52,141 bases of DNA from NCBI RefSeq assembly GCF_027489515.1, contig NZ_JAIXZS010000103.1, positions 1-52,141 of the forward strand. The letters run 5' to 3'. Source of the stretch: Novosphingobium sp. GTDB lineage: Bacteria; Pseudomonadota; Alphaproteobacteria; Sphingomonadales; Sphingomonadaceae. Both the position numbers and the translations under genes were made by a program. The notes beneath the pieces were generated by a model. It made no database searches and was not told the origin of the DNA. It saw nothing but the letters and a program-made list of their open reading frames with translations. Below, one piece after another: positions 8,827 through 17,991 of this stretch (positions are counted from its first letter, which is position 1; the number at the start of each line of letters is the position of its first letter).

Positions 8827-10006
8827 GGGCGAGGTCCTCCATCAGCGTCCGATAGCCATGCGAAGCTATCTCTACGGTGAACCGGCGTGATTGATCACGC
8901 GCTGCGGTTTCGTCAAATTTCAACTTGGCAATGTCGTCCATCGCCTGTGCCAGCGCCGCCGCATCGCCAACCGGCACCAGCAGCCCGAACTGCCCGCCGC
9001 CCAGCATGTCATCCATGCTCACGCTGCAGCGCGTCGAAACCACCGGCAGACCCGCTGCCAGCGCTTCTGCAACAACGGCAGGAACACCTTCATATTCCGA
9101 GGAAAGTACCAGCGAATCGGCAGCCGCCAGCTCGGCATCGAGCGGGCTCACATGGCCCGGCAGACGCACCTTGCCGGCAAGCCCAGCTTTCGCGATCTGC
9201 GCCTCCAGCGCGCGGCGCGCAGACCCCTCGCCAATGATGGCCAATTGGTCATCCGGCCCCGCCATGCGCGCAAAGGCATCGATCAGCAGGCCGAAATTCT
9301 TCTGCGCAGCAAGCCGCCCGATGGCCAGGAAACGCCTCCCGGGCCCCCGCGGCACGGCTTTTGCGGCCTCGCGCGCGGCGGCAAGGCGCCGGATATCGGC
9401 TTCGGCAAGCGAGGGATCGTCGATCACCGCGATCCGCGCATCTTCCACGCGCATCAGCGTGCCGATTTCCGCGCGCATCGGCGGCGCCATGCCCACCAGC
9501 CGGTGCAGCATCCGCCCCTGTATCCGCAGCCACAGCCGGTAGAACGGCCGCGCCGGGGCAGGGAGGTCCATGCGCGTCAGGTCATTGCTGATTTTGGCGA
9601 CCACCGGCGGGCACGCCTTGCCCAGCAGCAGTCGCATCGCCACCGCGACGATGGTGTAGGAATTGCCCGCGCAAAACAGCACATCGGGCCGGATCCGCCG
9701 GATCGCGCGGGGCAGGTGGAGGATCATCCACAGCGTTTCCCATGCCGCGCTGGGGATCCACTCGCTGCCGAGGATCTCGTAGCCAAGCCCCCCCTTGTTC
9801 AGATCGGGCCACTCCCGTTTCATCGCGCCAGCCGTGCGCCCCAGCACCAGCCGCGCATCGAGACCCTGCGCGCGCCAGGCCTCGTGCAGCCGCAGCGCCA
9901 CGCGCTCGACCCCGCCGGGCTCGAAGCTGTGGAGGAACGTCAGGATGCGCAGCGGCTGCGTGCCGGCGGCTGTCCCCTCGGTCATGGCCGCCGACAGCGC
10001 GTTCAT
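8819..10006 (-). CDS. Glycosyltransferase family 4-like protein
   Basis: A 395-residue GT-B glycosyltransferase: N-terminal ILTFLHSFEPGGVERVALRL (acceptor loop), C-terminal FLAIGRLAAQKNFGLLIDAF and donor-site motif SSEYEGVPAVVAEALAAGLP with its EX7E glutamates. It is distinct in sequence from the other glycosyltransferase of this cluster (6102-7292), so the two probably add different sugars. The start codon overlaps the stop of the deacetylase gene by 4 bases and its end overlaps the membrane-protein gene by 8. Confidence 0.87.
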   Translation of the reverse strand: MNALSAAMTEGTAAGTQPLRILTFLHSFEPGGVERVALRLHEAWRAQGLDARLVLGRTAGAMKREWPDLNKGGLGYEILGSEWIPSAAWETLWMILHLPRAIRRIRPDVLFCAGNSYTIVAVAMRLLLGKACPPVVAKISNDLTRMDLPAPARPFYRLWLRIQGRMLHRLVGMAPPMRAEIGTLMRVEDARIAVIDDPSLAEADIRRLAAAREAAKAVPRGPGRRFLAIGRLAAQKNFGLLIDAFARMAGPDDQLAIIGEGSARRALEAQIAKAGLAGKVRLPGHVSPLDAELAAADSLVLSSEYEGVPAVVAEALAAGLPVVSTRCSVSMDDMLGGGQFGLLVPVGDAAALAQAMDDIAKLKFDETAARDQSRRFTVEIASHGYRTLMEDLARA

Positions 10007-10791
10007 GCAGCGCCGCCGAGCGCGGCATAGCGCGAAGGCTCATGCGTGCGCACGAACCGCGCGAGCGTCTTGTCGATGCTTTCCAGCAGCGCCGGCACGG
10101 TCGTGTCGCCCGGATGCACCGCGACGCGGATCGTGCGGGTGACGGGCAGGGCGGCCCGCCCCAGCGCGGCGGCAAACAGCGAGCTTGCGATGCGCGCTTT
10201 GCTGCGGCTGGCCCAGGTGATCACCGGGCCCTTCGCCAGCACTTCGCCGCTGGCAGGGCGCCACACTTTCATATGGTCTTCGGCGAGCGCAAAGCCCAGT
10301 TCGCGCATCGCTGCGTGGGCGCCCTCGCCATAAAGCCAGGCCGGCGCGATAAAGCCAGCCACCGGGCGGCCGATCACGTCTTCCACCAGCGCGCGGCCTT
10401 CGCGCATGCGCGCGAGCGCCTCCGCCTGCGGCAGGTTCAGGAATTCGCCTTCGCCCGCAGTCATGTGCTTGCCCTTGATCGCGGCAAGGCCCTCGGTCGC
10501 CGGCGTCTCGTCCTTGTGAGACCAGCCGTGGAGGAACATCTCGATGCCCTGATCGGCCCAGCCGCGCAGGCGAGCCGCAAAGGCGGCATTGCCTGCAATC
10601 GGCGCGCCGCGCCAATGATCCGGGATCACCAGCATGGCGAACCGCGCTTCGCCGACATGGCGCGCGAGCCGTTCCGCCAGCGCATCGACCTGGCGCTCGA
10701 ACCGGGGCGAAACATCGTGGATCGAAACGACCAACCGCTTCTTTGGCTGCCGCCGCGCGGGAGAAGCAGAAAGGGGCGCGGGGGCGTTCAT
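10003..10791 (-). CDS. Polysaccharide deacetylase family (DUF2334-like) protein
   Basis: A 262-residue NodB-fold protein: RLVVSIHDVSPRF carries the N-terminal metal-binding Asp region, FLHGWSHKDE the HxxxH-like metal histidines, and GFIAPAWLYGEGA a substrate-loop motif. Such enzymes remove N- or O-acetyl groups from sugars, and DUF2334 forms often act in glycolipid or glycan assembly. The ATG at 10791 is the only plausible start before the conserved core. It heads the five-gene minus-strand run (deacetylase, GT, membrane protein, DUF2141, GT). Confidence 0.8.
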   Translation of the reverse strand: MNAPAPLSASPARRQPKKRLVVSIHDVSPRFERQVDALAERLARHVGEARFAMLVIPDHWRGAPIAGNAAFAARLRGWADQGIEMFLHGWSHKDETPATEGLAAIKGKHMTAGEGEFLNLPQAEALARMREGRALVEDVIGRPVAGFIAPAWLYGEGAHAAMRELGFALAEDHMKVWRPASGEVLAKGPVITWASRSKARIASSLFAAALGRAALPVTRTIRVAVHPGDTTVPALLESIDKTLARFVRTHEPSRYAALGGAA

Positions 10792-11103
10792 GCGCGCGCC
10801 GGTATCACCACATGCTGCACTGCCGCAAGGCGCAGCCGCTTCCCGCTGTCGTTTGTCATCATGGGTGTGGCCCCCGCGCGTGCAATGGTTTGGCCCGCGT
10901 GCCTTGCTTGTGCACGTCAACTGCGGCGAGGAAATGGCAATCGCACCGGCAAACCGCAAGACGGCGGGCCCCCTTTCGCAGACTGGCGAAATCCCCGCGC
11001 GCTTCGTCGCTGCGCTATTGTCTATCGAAAAAGTTGAGTTAATGGTGTGTCTGTCGGGACGTACACCGAGTCGACCGGCCATTTCCTCTCCTGGAGGCGT
11101 AAT
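10792..11103. other. 312-base divergent intergenic region
   Basis: This gap holds the promoters of the leftward glycan cluster and the rightward hydrolase gene. An imperfect dyad with arms GGTGT (11043-11047) and ACACC (11062-11066), extendable by two G-U pairs, lies just upstream of the hydrolase RBS and could be a leader hairpin or operator. No coding sequence of its own was recognised. Confidence 0.45.
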
Positions 11104-11763
11104 ATGGCCCATGAAATCAATGCTCCGCGCGATTCCGCGCAGCCGGTGATCCTCACCGTACCGGGACTTGGCAACTCTGGCCCCGGCCACTGGCAGACGA
11201 TCTGGGAGGCGCGCCTGCCGCGCTGCCGCCGCGTCGATCTGGGGCTGTGGGAGGATCCGCATCGCAACACCTGGGTGAACAAGCTCAACCTCGCGATCCA
11301 GCGCGCCGAAGGGCCGGTTGTGCTGGCCGCGCACAGCCTCGGCTGCCTCGCCGTCGCGTGGTGGGCGGAGTATGAACAGCCCGGCGGTCCGGTGGAGGGC
11401 GGGAAGGTTATCGGCGCGCTGCTGGTGGCCCCGCCCGATGTCGAGGAGCGCCCGCTGGACCGGCGGCTCACTCGCTTCGCGCCGGTGCCCGAAAGCGCGC
11501 TGCCGTTCCCCTCGGTCCTCGTCGCCAGCCGCAACGATCCTTACCTGACGATGGGGCAAGCGCGCCGCCTTGCCCGCCGCTGGGGCGCACGCCTCGCCGA
11601 TGCGGGGGAGGCCGGGCACATCAATGCCGCATCGGAATTGGGGGATTGGGCCTTCGGGCGCCTGCTGCTTAACACCGTTCTGCCCGAGCCGCTGCCGGTG
11701 GTTCAGGAGACACCCCGTGCGCAGCCAGCCGCGCGCGATACGTTAGTCTGGCAGCGCGCCTGA
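11104..11763 (+). CDS. RBBP9/YdeN-type alpha/beta hydrolase
   Basis: A 219-residue cytoplasmic serine hydrolase. It shows the family start LTVPGLGNSGPGHWQTIWE, the nucleophile elbow AHSLGC (Ser within the first 80 residues), an Asp in VLVASRNDPY and a His in GEAGHINAASELGDW, completing the triad. Substrates of this family are mostly unknown small esters. The ATG at 11104 is chosen over an earlier GTG because TGGAGG lies 6 bases before it. The 3' end overlaps the end of the opposing glgX gene by 21 bases. Confidence 0.85.
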   Translation: MAHEINAPRDSAQPVILTVPGLGNSGPGHWQTIWEARLPRCRRVDLGLWEDPHRNTWVNKLNLAIQRAEGPVVLAAHSLGCLAVAWWAEYEQPGGPVEGGKVIGALLVAPPDVEERPLDRRLTRFAPVPESALPFPSVLVASRNDPYLTMGQARRLARRWGARLADAGEAGHINAASELGDWAFGRLLLNTVLPEPLPVVQETPRAQPAARDTLVWQRA

Positions 11764-13527
11764 TCCGTTTCCGGGCCCGCCGTCCTCTCGTGGCCCGGCC
11801 CAAGGGGCGGCGCGATCGATCCCCAATCCCGTCGATTGCGCCGCCTCGCATGTGTTCTGCCAGACGAAGCCTTGCGTAGCCGGGTCTTCCCACCGCGCTG
11901 CATCCATCGCCGCACCATCAAGCGCGCGCCATTCGCCGCCTTCGGGAAACTGCGCCAGGTCTCGCGCCGCGCGCCACGCCGCCAGCGCCGCGACATGGTC
12001 CTCCAGCGCGCGGTCGCGGCCTTCCCAGTCGACCCACGTCACCGCGTTGTCCTGGGCGTAGGCGTTGTTGTTGCCTTGCTGGCTGCGGCCGAACTCGTCG
12101 CCAGCCGTCAGCATGATCGTGCCGGTGGAGACGAACAGTGTGCCCAGCATGGCCCGCGCCAGCGCAGCACGGCGGGCGAGCACCGCTGGATCGTCGCTCG
12201 GCCCTTCGACGCCGTTGTTCCAGCTGAAGTTTTCGCCATGCCCGTCGCGATTGTCCTCGCCATTGGCGTGGTTGTGGCGATGCGCATAAGCCAGCGTGTC
12301 GGCGAGCGTGAAGCCATCGTGCGCCGCGAGATAGCTCACCGCGCGGCAGTCCTTGCCGAAGATGTCGGAGGAGCCGGCAATCCGCGTCGCCAGCAAGCCC
12401 ACGCCCGTATCGCCGCGCCAAAACCGCCGCACATCGTCGCGGTAGCGATCGTTCCATTCGAGCCAATGGTGCGGGAAGCGCCCCAACTGATAGCCGCCCG
12501 GGCCAATGTCCCACGGCTCGGCAATCATCACCCTGTCCGCCAGCCACGGATCGGCGGTGATCTCGGCAAAGATCGGCGCATCTGCCGCGAAGCCGGGGCC
12601 GCGCGCCATGATGGTTGCCAGGTCGAAACGGAAGCCGTCCACCCCGCAATGCTGCACGAAATGCCGCAGGCTTTCGATCACCAGCCCGCGCACCGCCGGG
12701 TTCGCGAAATCGAGCGTGTTGCCGCAGCCGGTATCGTTGATCAGCGAGCCATCGGCATTGTGCGCATAGGCCGCGTTTTCGAGCCCGCGAAAGCTCAGCA
12801 CCGGCCCCAGCACATCGCTTTCGCCGGTATGGTTGAACACGAGATCGAGGATCACCCCGATCCCGCACGCATGGAGCGCTGCCGCCGTCTCGCGCAGCTC
12901 CGCCACCCCGCCCGGGCACAGCCGCGGATCGAGCGCCATCGGCACCACCGGATTGTAGCCCCAGGCGTTCCGCAGGCCGAGCGGCGGCAGATGCCGCTCG
13001 TCGATCCACGCGGTGATCGGCATGAGCTCCACCGCGCTGACCTGCAGCTTCTGCAGATGCGCCAGCACCGCCGGATGCGCGAGCGCCGCCACCGTCCCGC
13101 GCTGCGCTTCGGGCACTTCGGGGTGCAGCATGGTCAGCCCGCGCACGTTGACTTCATAGATCAGCCCGCCGCGCCTGAAGACGGGCGGCGTTGGCGGCAC
13201 CTCGGGGAGCGCGGCTGGCATGACCGCGCGCGGCACCAGCGCGGCGGTATCCGCGCCGTATGCCGAAAGCGCTGGGCTGTAGGTGAAAGGCCGGTCCAGC
13301 TCCACCGCGCGCGGATCGACCAGCAGCTTGGCGGGATCGAACCATAGCCCGCGCTCCGGCGCCCATTCACCGATGGCACGCAGGCCATAGCGCGTACCGG
13401 GTGGAGGGGCCTCAGCCGCCCAGTCATCGCCCTGCTGCACCATCGGCAGGCGGGTCTCGGCCTCGCCGTCAAACAGGCAGAGCATGAGAGCTTCGGCGCG
13501 CGGCGCGCGCACCGAAAGCTGGGTCAT
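11743..13527 (-). CDS. glgX: Glycogen debranching enzyme GlgX
   Basis: A 594-residue GH13 isoamylase-type enzyme that cleaves alpha-1,6 branches left by glycogen phosphorylase. A short N-terminal CBM48-like domain precedes the catalytic barrel, where the nucleophile Asp (VDGFRFDLAT), acid Glu (MIAEPWDIG) and transition-state Asp (YLAAHDGFTLAD) are present. WGYNPVVPMA is characteristic of this group. It is somewhat shorter than E. coli GlgX (657), mainly at the two ends. It is the last gene of the glycogen operon and overlaps the pgm stop by 4 bases. Confidence 0.92.
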   Translation of the reverse strand: MTQLSVRAPRAEALMLCLFDGEAETRLPMVQQGDDWAAEAPPPGTRYGLRAIGEWAPERGLWFDPAKLLVDPRAVELDRPFTYSPALSAYGADTAALVPRAVMPAALPEVPPTPPVFRRGGLIYEVNVRGLTMLHPEVPEAQRGTVAALAHPAVLAHLQKLQVSAVELMPITAWIDERHLPPLGLRNAWGYNPVVPMALDPRLCPGGVAELRETAAALHACGIGVILDLVFNHTGESDVLGPVLSFRGLENAAYAHNADGSLINDTGCGNTLDFANPAVRGLVIESLRHFVQHCGVDGFRFDLATIMARGPGFAADAPIFAEITADPWLADRVMIAEPWDIGPGGYQLGRFPHHWLEWNDRYRDDVRRFWRGDTGVGLLATRIAGSSDIFGKDCRAVSYLAAHDGFTLADTLAYAHRHNHANGEDNRDGHGENFSWNNGVEGPSDDPAVLARRAALARAMLGTLFVSTGTIMLTAGDEFGRSQQGNNNAYAQDNAVTWVDWEGRDRALEDHVAALAAWRAARDLAQFPEGGEWRALDGAAMDAARWEDPATQGFVWQNTCEAAQSTGLGIDRAAPWAGPREDGGPGNGSGALPD

Positions 13528-15152
13528 GTGATCACGTCAGGCGCCGTCCGGCCGGTGTGTGCGGCGATCCCGGCAATCGCCTCGGCCGCGGCGATCAGAT
13601 CGCCCAGCATGGCATCGGTATCGGCATCGAGCGTGCCGCCCGCCGGCTCATAGCGTTCCAGATAAAGCCGCAGTGTCGCGCCCTCGGTGCCCGTGCCCGA
13701 GAGCCTGAGCACGATGCGCGATCCGCCCACGAACAGCACCCGCAACCCCTGATTGGCACTGTGCGAGCCATCGACCGGGTCGTCATAGGCAAAGCTGTCC
13801 GCCTTCTCGACCGTGAGCGGCCCGAAGACCTTGCCCGGCAGCGTCGGGAACGAAGCTTCCAGCGCCGTCATCAGCGCTTCGGCCACATCCTTGGGCAGCG
13901 CCTCGTAATCATGCCGCGCATAGTAGTTGCGGCCGAACTTCGCCCAGTGCGCCCGCGCGATCGCCTCCACGCTCTCGCCGCGCACGGCGAGGATGTTGAG
14001 CCAGAGCAGCACAGCCCAGAGCCCGTCCTTCTCTCGCACATGGTCCGAACCCGTCCCCGCGCTTTCCTCGCCGCAGATCGTCGCCTTGCCGGCATCGAGC
14101 AGCGTGCCGAAGAACTTCCACCCCGTCGGCGTCTCGTAGCAAGGGATACCCAGCGCCTGCGCCACGCAGTCCGCCGCCGCACTTGTCGGCATCGAGCGGG
14201 CGATCCCGGCAAGGCCCTTGGCGTAGCCCGGTGCCAGATGCGCGTTGGCCGCCAGCATCGCGAGGCTGTCCGAAGGCGTGATGAAAATGCCCTTGCCCAC
14301 GATCAGGTTGCGGTCGCCATCGCCGTCCGAAGCCGCGCCGAATGCCGGCGCATCGGGCGAGAACATCAGATCGAACAGCACCTTGGCATGAACGCGGTTG
14401 GGATCGGGATGGTGCCCGCCGAAGTCCTCAAGCGGCACGCCATTGTGCACGGTGCCGGGGCGGAACCCCAGCCGCTTCTCCAGCACCTCGACGGCATAGG
14501 GTCCGGTGACGGCATGCATCGCATCGAACGCCATGGTGAGATCGTTGGCCACCGCCGCGCGGATCGCGGGGAAATCGAACAGCGTCTCCATGAGGTCCGC
14601 CCAGTCGGCCACACTGTCGATCACCTCGACCGCCATGCCCGCCACCTGCTGCGTGCCCAGCGTATCGAGGTCAACGTCCGCCGCCTCCACCGTCAGCCAG
14701 CGATCGATCACCTTGGTGCGCGCAAAGATCGCATCGGTGATCGCCTCGGGCGCGGGGCCGCCGTTCGCGATGTTATACTTGATGCCGAAGTCCTCGTCCG
14801 GCCCGCCGGGGTTGTGGCTGGCCGAAAGGATCAGGCCGCCGCTCGCCCCATATTTGCGGATCACATGGCTGGCTGCCGGGGTCGAAAGAATGCCGCCACG
14901 GCCCACCAGCACCCGGCCATAGCCATTGGCCGCCGCAATCCGGATCGCCGCCTCGATCACCGTCCGGTTGTGATACCGCCCGTCTCCGCCGATCACGAGC
15001 GTCGAACCCGGCTCGGGCGAGACGGCGTCGAACACCGACTGGATGAAGTTCTCCGCGTAGTTCGGCTGGGCGAACACGCGCACCTTCTTGCGCAGCCCCG
15101 AAGTGCCGGGCTTCTGGTCGGTGAACGGCGAGGAGGGAATCGTCAGGATCAT
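13524..15152 (-). CDS. pgm: Alpha-D-glucose phosphate-specific phosphoglucomutase
   Basis: A 542-residue phosphohexomutase that interconverts glucose 1-phosphate and glucose 6-phosphate, joining glycogen to central metabolism. Visible motifs: TSGLRKKV near the N-terminus, catalytic phosphoserine loop SASHNPGG, magnesium loop SDGDGDRNLI, sugar-binding CGEESAGTGSDH and phosphate-binding RLSGTGTEGATLRLY. The ATG at 15152 starts MILTIPSSPF directly before the conserved core. Both ends are coupled by 4-base overlaps to glgA and glgX, a tight arrangement within the glycogen operon. Confidence 0.95.
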   Translation of the reverse strand: MILTIPSSPFTDQKPGTSGLRKKVRVFAQPNYAENFIQSVFDAVSPEPGSTLVIGGDGRYHNRTVIEAAIRIAAANGYGRVLVGRGGILSTPAASHVIRKYGASGGLILSASHNPGGPDEDFGIKYNIANGGPAPEAITDAIFARTKVIDRWLTVEAADVDLDTLGTQQVAGMAVEVIDSVADWADLMETLFDFPAIRAAVANDLTMAFDAMHAVTGPYAVEVLEKRLGFRPGTVHNGVPLEDFGGHHPDPNRVHAKVLFDLMFSPDAPAFGAASDGDGDRNLIVGKGIFITPSDSLAMLAANAHLAPGYAKGLAGIARSMPTSAAADCVAQALGIPCYETPTGWKFFGTLLDAGKATICGEESAGTGSDHVREKDGLWAVLLWLNILAVRGESVEAIARAHWAKFGRNYYARHDYEALPKDVAEALMTALEASFPTLPGKVFGPLTVEKADSFAYDDPVDGSHSANQGLRVLFVGGSRIVLRLSGTGTEGATLRLYLERYEPAGGTLDADTDAMLGDLIAAAEAIAGIAAHTGRTAPDVIT

Positions 15153-16600
15153 GGCGCTACCGTAAGGCTCTTGTATAGGTCGGCATAGGCCCCGCCGCTG
15201 CCGCTCCAGGAGAAATCCGCGTTCATCCCCGCGCGTTGCAGGCTGCGCCAGGCGGCGGGATCGCGGAACAGGCTGACGGTGCGGGTGAGGGCATCGGCCA
15301 ACGTCTGATAGCGCACCCCGTCGAACTGCACGCCCGTGGCCACACCGGCCTGCCGCGCCGCGAGGTTGGCGTCGATAACGGTATCGGCAAGGCCGCCGGT
15401 GCGGCTCACCACCGGCACGCAGCCGTAGGCAAGGCCATAGAGCTGCGTCAGCCCGCAAGGCTCGAACCGGCTCGGGACGAGGATCGCATCGCCGCCGCCC
15501 AGCATGCGGTGCGACAGCGCCTCGTCATAGCCGATCCGCACCCCGATCCGCCCCGGATGCCGCGCGGCCGCCGCGTGGAAGCCGCTTTCCAGCGCCGCAT
15601 CGCCCGATCCCAGCAGTGCCAGCCGCCCGCCGATGCCGATAAGGTGGTCTGCGGCTTCGAGCAGCACGTCCATGCCCTTTTGCCAGGTCAGCCGGCTGAT
15701 CACGATGAACAGCGGGCCATCCCCGCGTTCGAGGCCGAACTCCGCCTCCAGCGCGCGCGCATTGGCGCTGCGCTTGCCCAGCGCCTTGGCGGAGTAGGCC
15801 GCCTTCAGCGCTGGATCGCTTGCCGGGTTCCAGACGTCCGTGTCGATCCCGTTGACGATCCCGCTCACCTCGCTCTCGCGCGCGCGGATCAGCCCTTCGA
15901 GGCCCATGCCGAAGCCCGGCTCGCGGATTTCGCGCGCGTACGTCGGGCTCACCGTGGTGATCCGGCTCGCCGCTGCCAGCCCCGCCTTCAGGAAGCTGAT
16001 CCCGCCGTGATACTCGATCCCGTCGATCGCCATCGCCTGCGGCGGCAGACCGAGCGCCGGGAACAAGTCCGCCCCGTAGTGCCCCTGAAACGCCATGTTG
16101 TGGATCGTGATGACCGAGGGCAGCTGCGGCCCGGCGGGGGCGAAACGCTGGTAGGCGAGCGTCATGCCGGCCTGCCAATCGTGCGCGTGGACGAGGTCGA
16201 AGGCGAGGCCCTTTGCAACGCCGCCCGCCACATCCGCCGCGGCACGGCCAAATGCGGCAAAGCGCCTGGCGTTGTCCGCCCAATCGCGCCCGGTGGCATC
16301 GCCGTAAGGCCCGCCGCCCCGCGCAAACAGCCCCGGCGCATCAACCACCAGCAGATCATGCGCGCCGATCTTGCCCGCCAGCAGCCGCGCCGGTTCGCCC
16401 AGCAGGCTCTGCCACGTGTGGAGCACCTTGGGCTTCTTGGGCAAAGCGGCGATCACCGCCGGATAGCCCGGCAGCAGCGTGGTCATCGCCACGTCATGCG
16501 GTGCGAGCGCCTCAGGCAGCGCGCCGACCACGTCGGCCAGCCCGCCGGTCTTGACCAGCGGCACGGCCTCGGAAGCGACGGAGAGAATGTTGAGCGTCAT
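15149..16600 (-). CDS. glgA: Glycogen synthase (ADP-glucose, GT5)
   Basis: A 483-residue GT5 enzyme that adds glucose from ADP-glucose to growing alpha-1,4-glucan. It begins ILSVASEAVPLVKTGGLADV, with the KTGGL donor-binding loop, and has PSRFEPCGLTQLYGLAYG, the C-terminal EX7E-type motif. The start at 16600 gives the usual N-terminus; extension upstream would enter palindromic repeat sequence. It is followed by pgm with a 4-base overlap and separated from glgC by a 102-base gap carrying a paired palindrome. Confidence 0.95.
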   Translation of the reverse strand: MTLNILSVASEAVPLVKTGGLADVVGALPEALAPHDVAMTTLLPGYPAVIAALPKKPKVLHTWQSLLGEPARLLAGKIGAHDLLVVDAPGLFARGGGPYGDATGRDWADNARRFAAFGRAAADVAGGVAKGLAFDLVHAHDWQAGMTLAYQRFAPAGPQLPSVITIHNMAFQGHYGADLFPALGLPPQAMAIDGIEYHGGISFLKAGLAAASRITTVSPTYAREIREPGFGMGLEGLIRARESEVSGIVNGIDTDVWNPASDPALKAAYSAKALGKRSANARALEAEFGLERGDGPLFIVISRLTWQKGMDVLLEAADHLIGIGGRLALLGSGDAALESGFHAAAARHPGRIGVRIGYDEALSHRMLGGGDAILVPSRFEPCGLTQLYGLAYGCVPVVSRTGGLADTVIDANLAARQAGVATGVQFDGVRYQTLADALTRTVSLFRDPAAWRSLQRAGMNADFSWSGSGGAYADLYKSLTVAP

Positions 16601-16607
16601 GACAGGC

Positions 16608-16700
16608 CCACCCCTAACCTCTCCCGCAAGCGGGAGGTGAACCAAGAAGAAGCTGCTTGTTTCTCCCCTCCCGCCTGCGGGAGGGGTTGGGGGTGGGTTT
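16608..16700. repeat. Paired palindrome between glgC and glgA
   Basis: Two inverted repeats: CTCCCG/CGGGAG at 16621-16636 and a perfect 10-bp CCCCTCCCGC/GCGGGAGGGG at 16665-16686. The outer flanks CCCACCCCTAACC and GGTTGGGGGTGGG are themselves near-complementary, so the whole element can fold as one large hairpin. It may act as an mRNA stability or partial termination element inside the glycogen operon. Confidence 0.75.
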
Positions 16701-16702
16701 CC

Positions 16703-17962
16703 TCACTTCAGCCGCTCGATCATCGCCTTGTTGATCAGGCAAACCCCGTTCTCGGTGCGGCGGAAGCGCTTCGCGTCGAGGATCGGGTCCTCGCCCACCA
16801 CGAGCCCTTCCGGAATGCGCACCCCGGAATCGAGGATCACGCGCGAAAGCCGCGCGCCGCGCCCGATGTTGCAATAAGGGAGGATCACGCCTTCATCGAC
16901 GCTGGAAAACGAGCCCATCTTCACGCCGGTGAACAGCAGCGAGCGCCGCGCGGTCGCGCCCGAGACGATGCAGTCCTGCGAGATCAGCGAGGAAATCGCC
17001 ATGCCGCGCCGCCCGTCCTGATCGTGGACGAACTTGGCGGGGGCTGCCACGACCTGATCGGTCCAGATCGGCCAATCGCGGTCATACATGTTGAGCTTGG
17101 GCACCACGTCGGTCAGGTCGAGGTTCGCCTCGAAATAGGCGTCCAGCGTACCGACATCGCGCCAGTATTCGCCGATCTGCTCGGCCGCGCGGATGCAGCT
17201 GTCGGTAAAGCGGTGGGCGACGGCCTTCCCGTTCTTCACGATGTCGGGGATGATGTCCTTGCCGAAATCGCGGCTCGAATTGGGATCGGCGGCATCTCGG
17301 CGCAGTGCGTCGAACAGGAACTTGGTGTCGAACACATAGATGCCCATCGAGGCCAGCGAATGCTCCGGATCGCCGGGGATCGCGGGCGGATCTTCGGGCT
17401 TCTCCACGAAATCCGTGATCACGGCATTCCCGTCCACCGCCATCACCCCAAAGCCCTTGGCCTCCTCGCGCTTCACCACGAGGCAGCCGATGGTGACGTC
17501 CGCGCCCGATGCCACGTGCTGCTGCAGCATCAGCTCGTAGTCCATCTTATAGATGTGATCGCCCGCAAGGATCACCATGTACTTGGGCGCATGACTCGCG
17601 ATGATGTCGAGGTTCTGGTAGACCGCGTCCGCCGTCCCTTCGTACCACGCATGCTCGGAAATGCGCTGCGAGGCGGGGAGGATGTCGAAGCTCTCGTTAC
17701 GCTCGGGCCGCATGAAATTCCACGCGCGCTGCATGTGGCGGATCAGCGAATGCGCCTTGTACTGCGTCGCCACGCCAATGCGGCGGATGCCCGAATTGAT
17801 CGCGTTCGATAGCGCGAAATCGATGATCCGGCTGACCCCGCCGAAATAGACCGCGGGCTTGGCGCGGTTGTCGGTGAGATCGTACAGGCGGCTGCCGCGC
17901 CCGCCTGCCAGAACATAGGCCATGGCATCACGCGCCAGCGGCTGTGCGTAGGTATCTCTCAT
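16703..17962 (-). CDS. glgC: Glucose-1-phosphate adenylyltransferase
   Basis: A 419-residue ADP-glucose pyrophosphorylase, the committed step of glycogen synthesis. AYVLAGGRGSRLYDLTDNRAKPAV is split by the nucleotide loop G-G-R-G-S-R-L and is followed by FGGVSRIIDFALSNAINSG; AGDHIYKMDYELML holds the catalytic Asp, and FVEKPEDP the sugar-binding Lys. A left-handed beta-helix C-terminus follows. The family is usually allosterically regulated by glycolytic intermediates. The ATG at 17962 is preceded by GGGGGAG at 7 bases. It lies 29 bases after glgB. Confidence 0.96.
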   Translation of the reverse strand: MRDTYAQPLARDAMAYVLAGGRGSRLYDLTDNRAKPAVYFGGVSRIIDFALSNAINSGIRRIGVATQYKAHSLIRHMQRAWNFMRPERNESFDILPASQRISEHAWYEGTADAVYQNLDIIASHAPKYMVILAGDHIYKMDYELMLQQHVASGADVTIGCLVVKREEAKGFGVMAVDGNAVITDFVEKPEDPPAIPGDPEHSLASMGIYVFDTKFLFDALRRDAADPNSSRDFGKDIIPDIVKNGKAVAHRFTDSCIRAAEQIGEYWRDVGTLDAYFEANLDLTDVVPKLNMYDRDWPIWTDQVVAAPAKFVHDQDGRRGMAISSLISQDCIVSGATARRSLLFTGVKMGSFSSVDEGVILPYCNIGRGARLSRVILDSGVRIPEGLVVGEDPILDAKRFRRTENGVCLINKAMIERLK

Positions 17963-17991
17963 CGCAAACTCCCCCGTTGCTACCTTTTTCG

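Noticed and set aside
11743..11900. Possible frameshift at the GlgX C-terminus
   Set aside because: The last 50 residues look low-complexity, but no other frame continues a GlgX-like tail, and the shortened end is plausible for this group.
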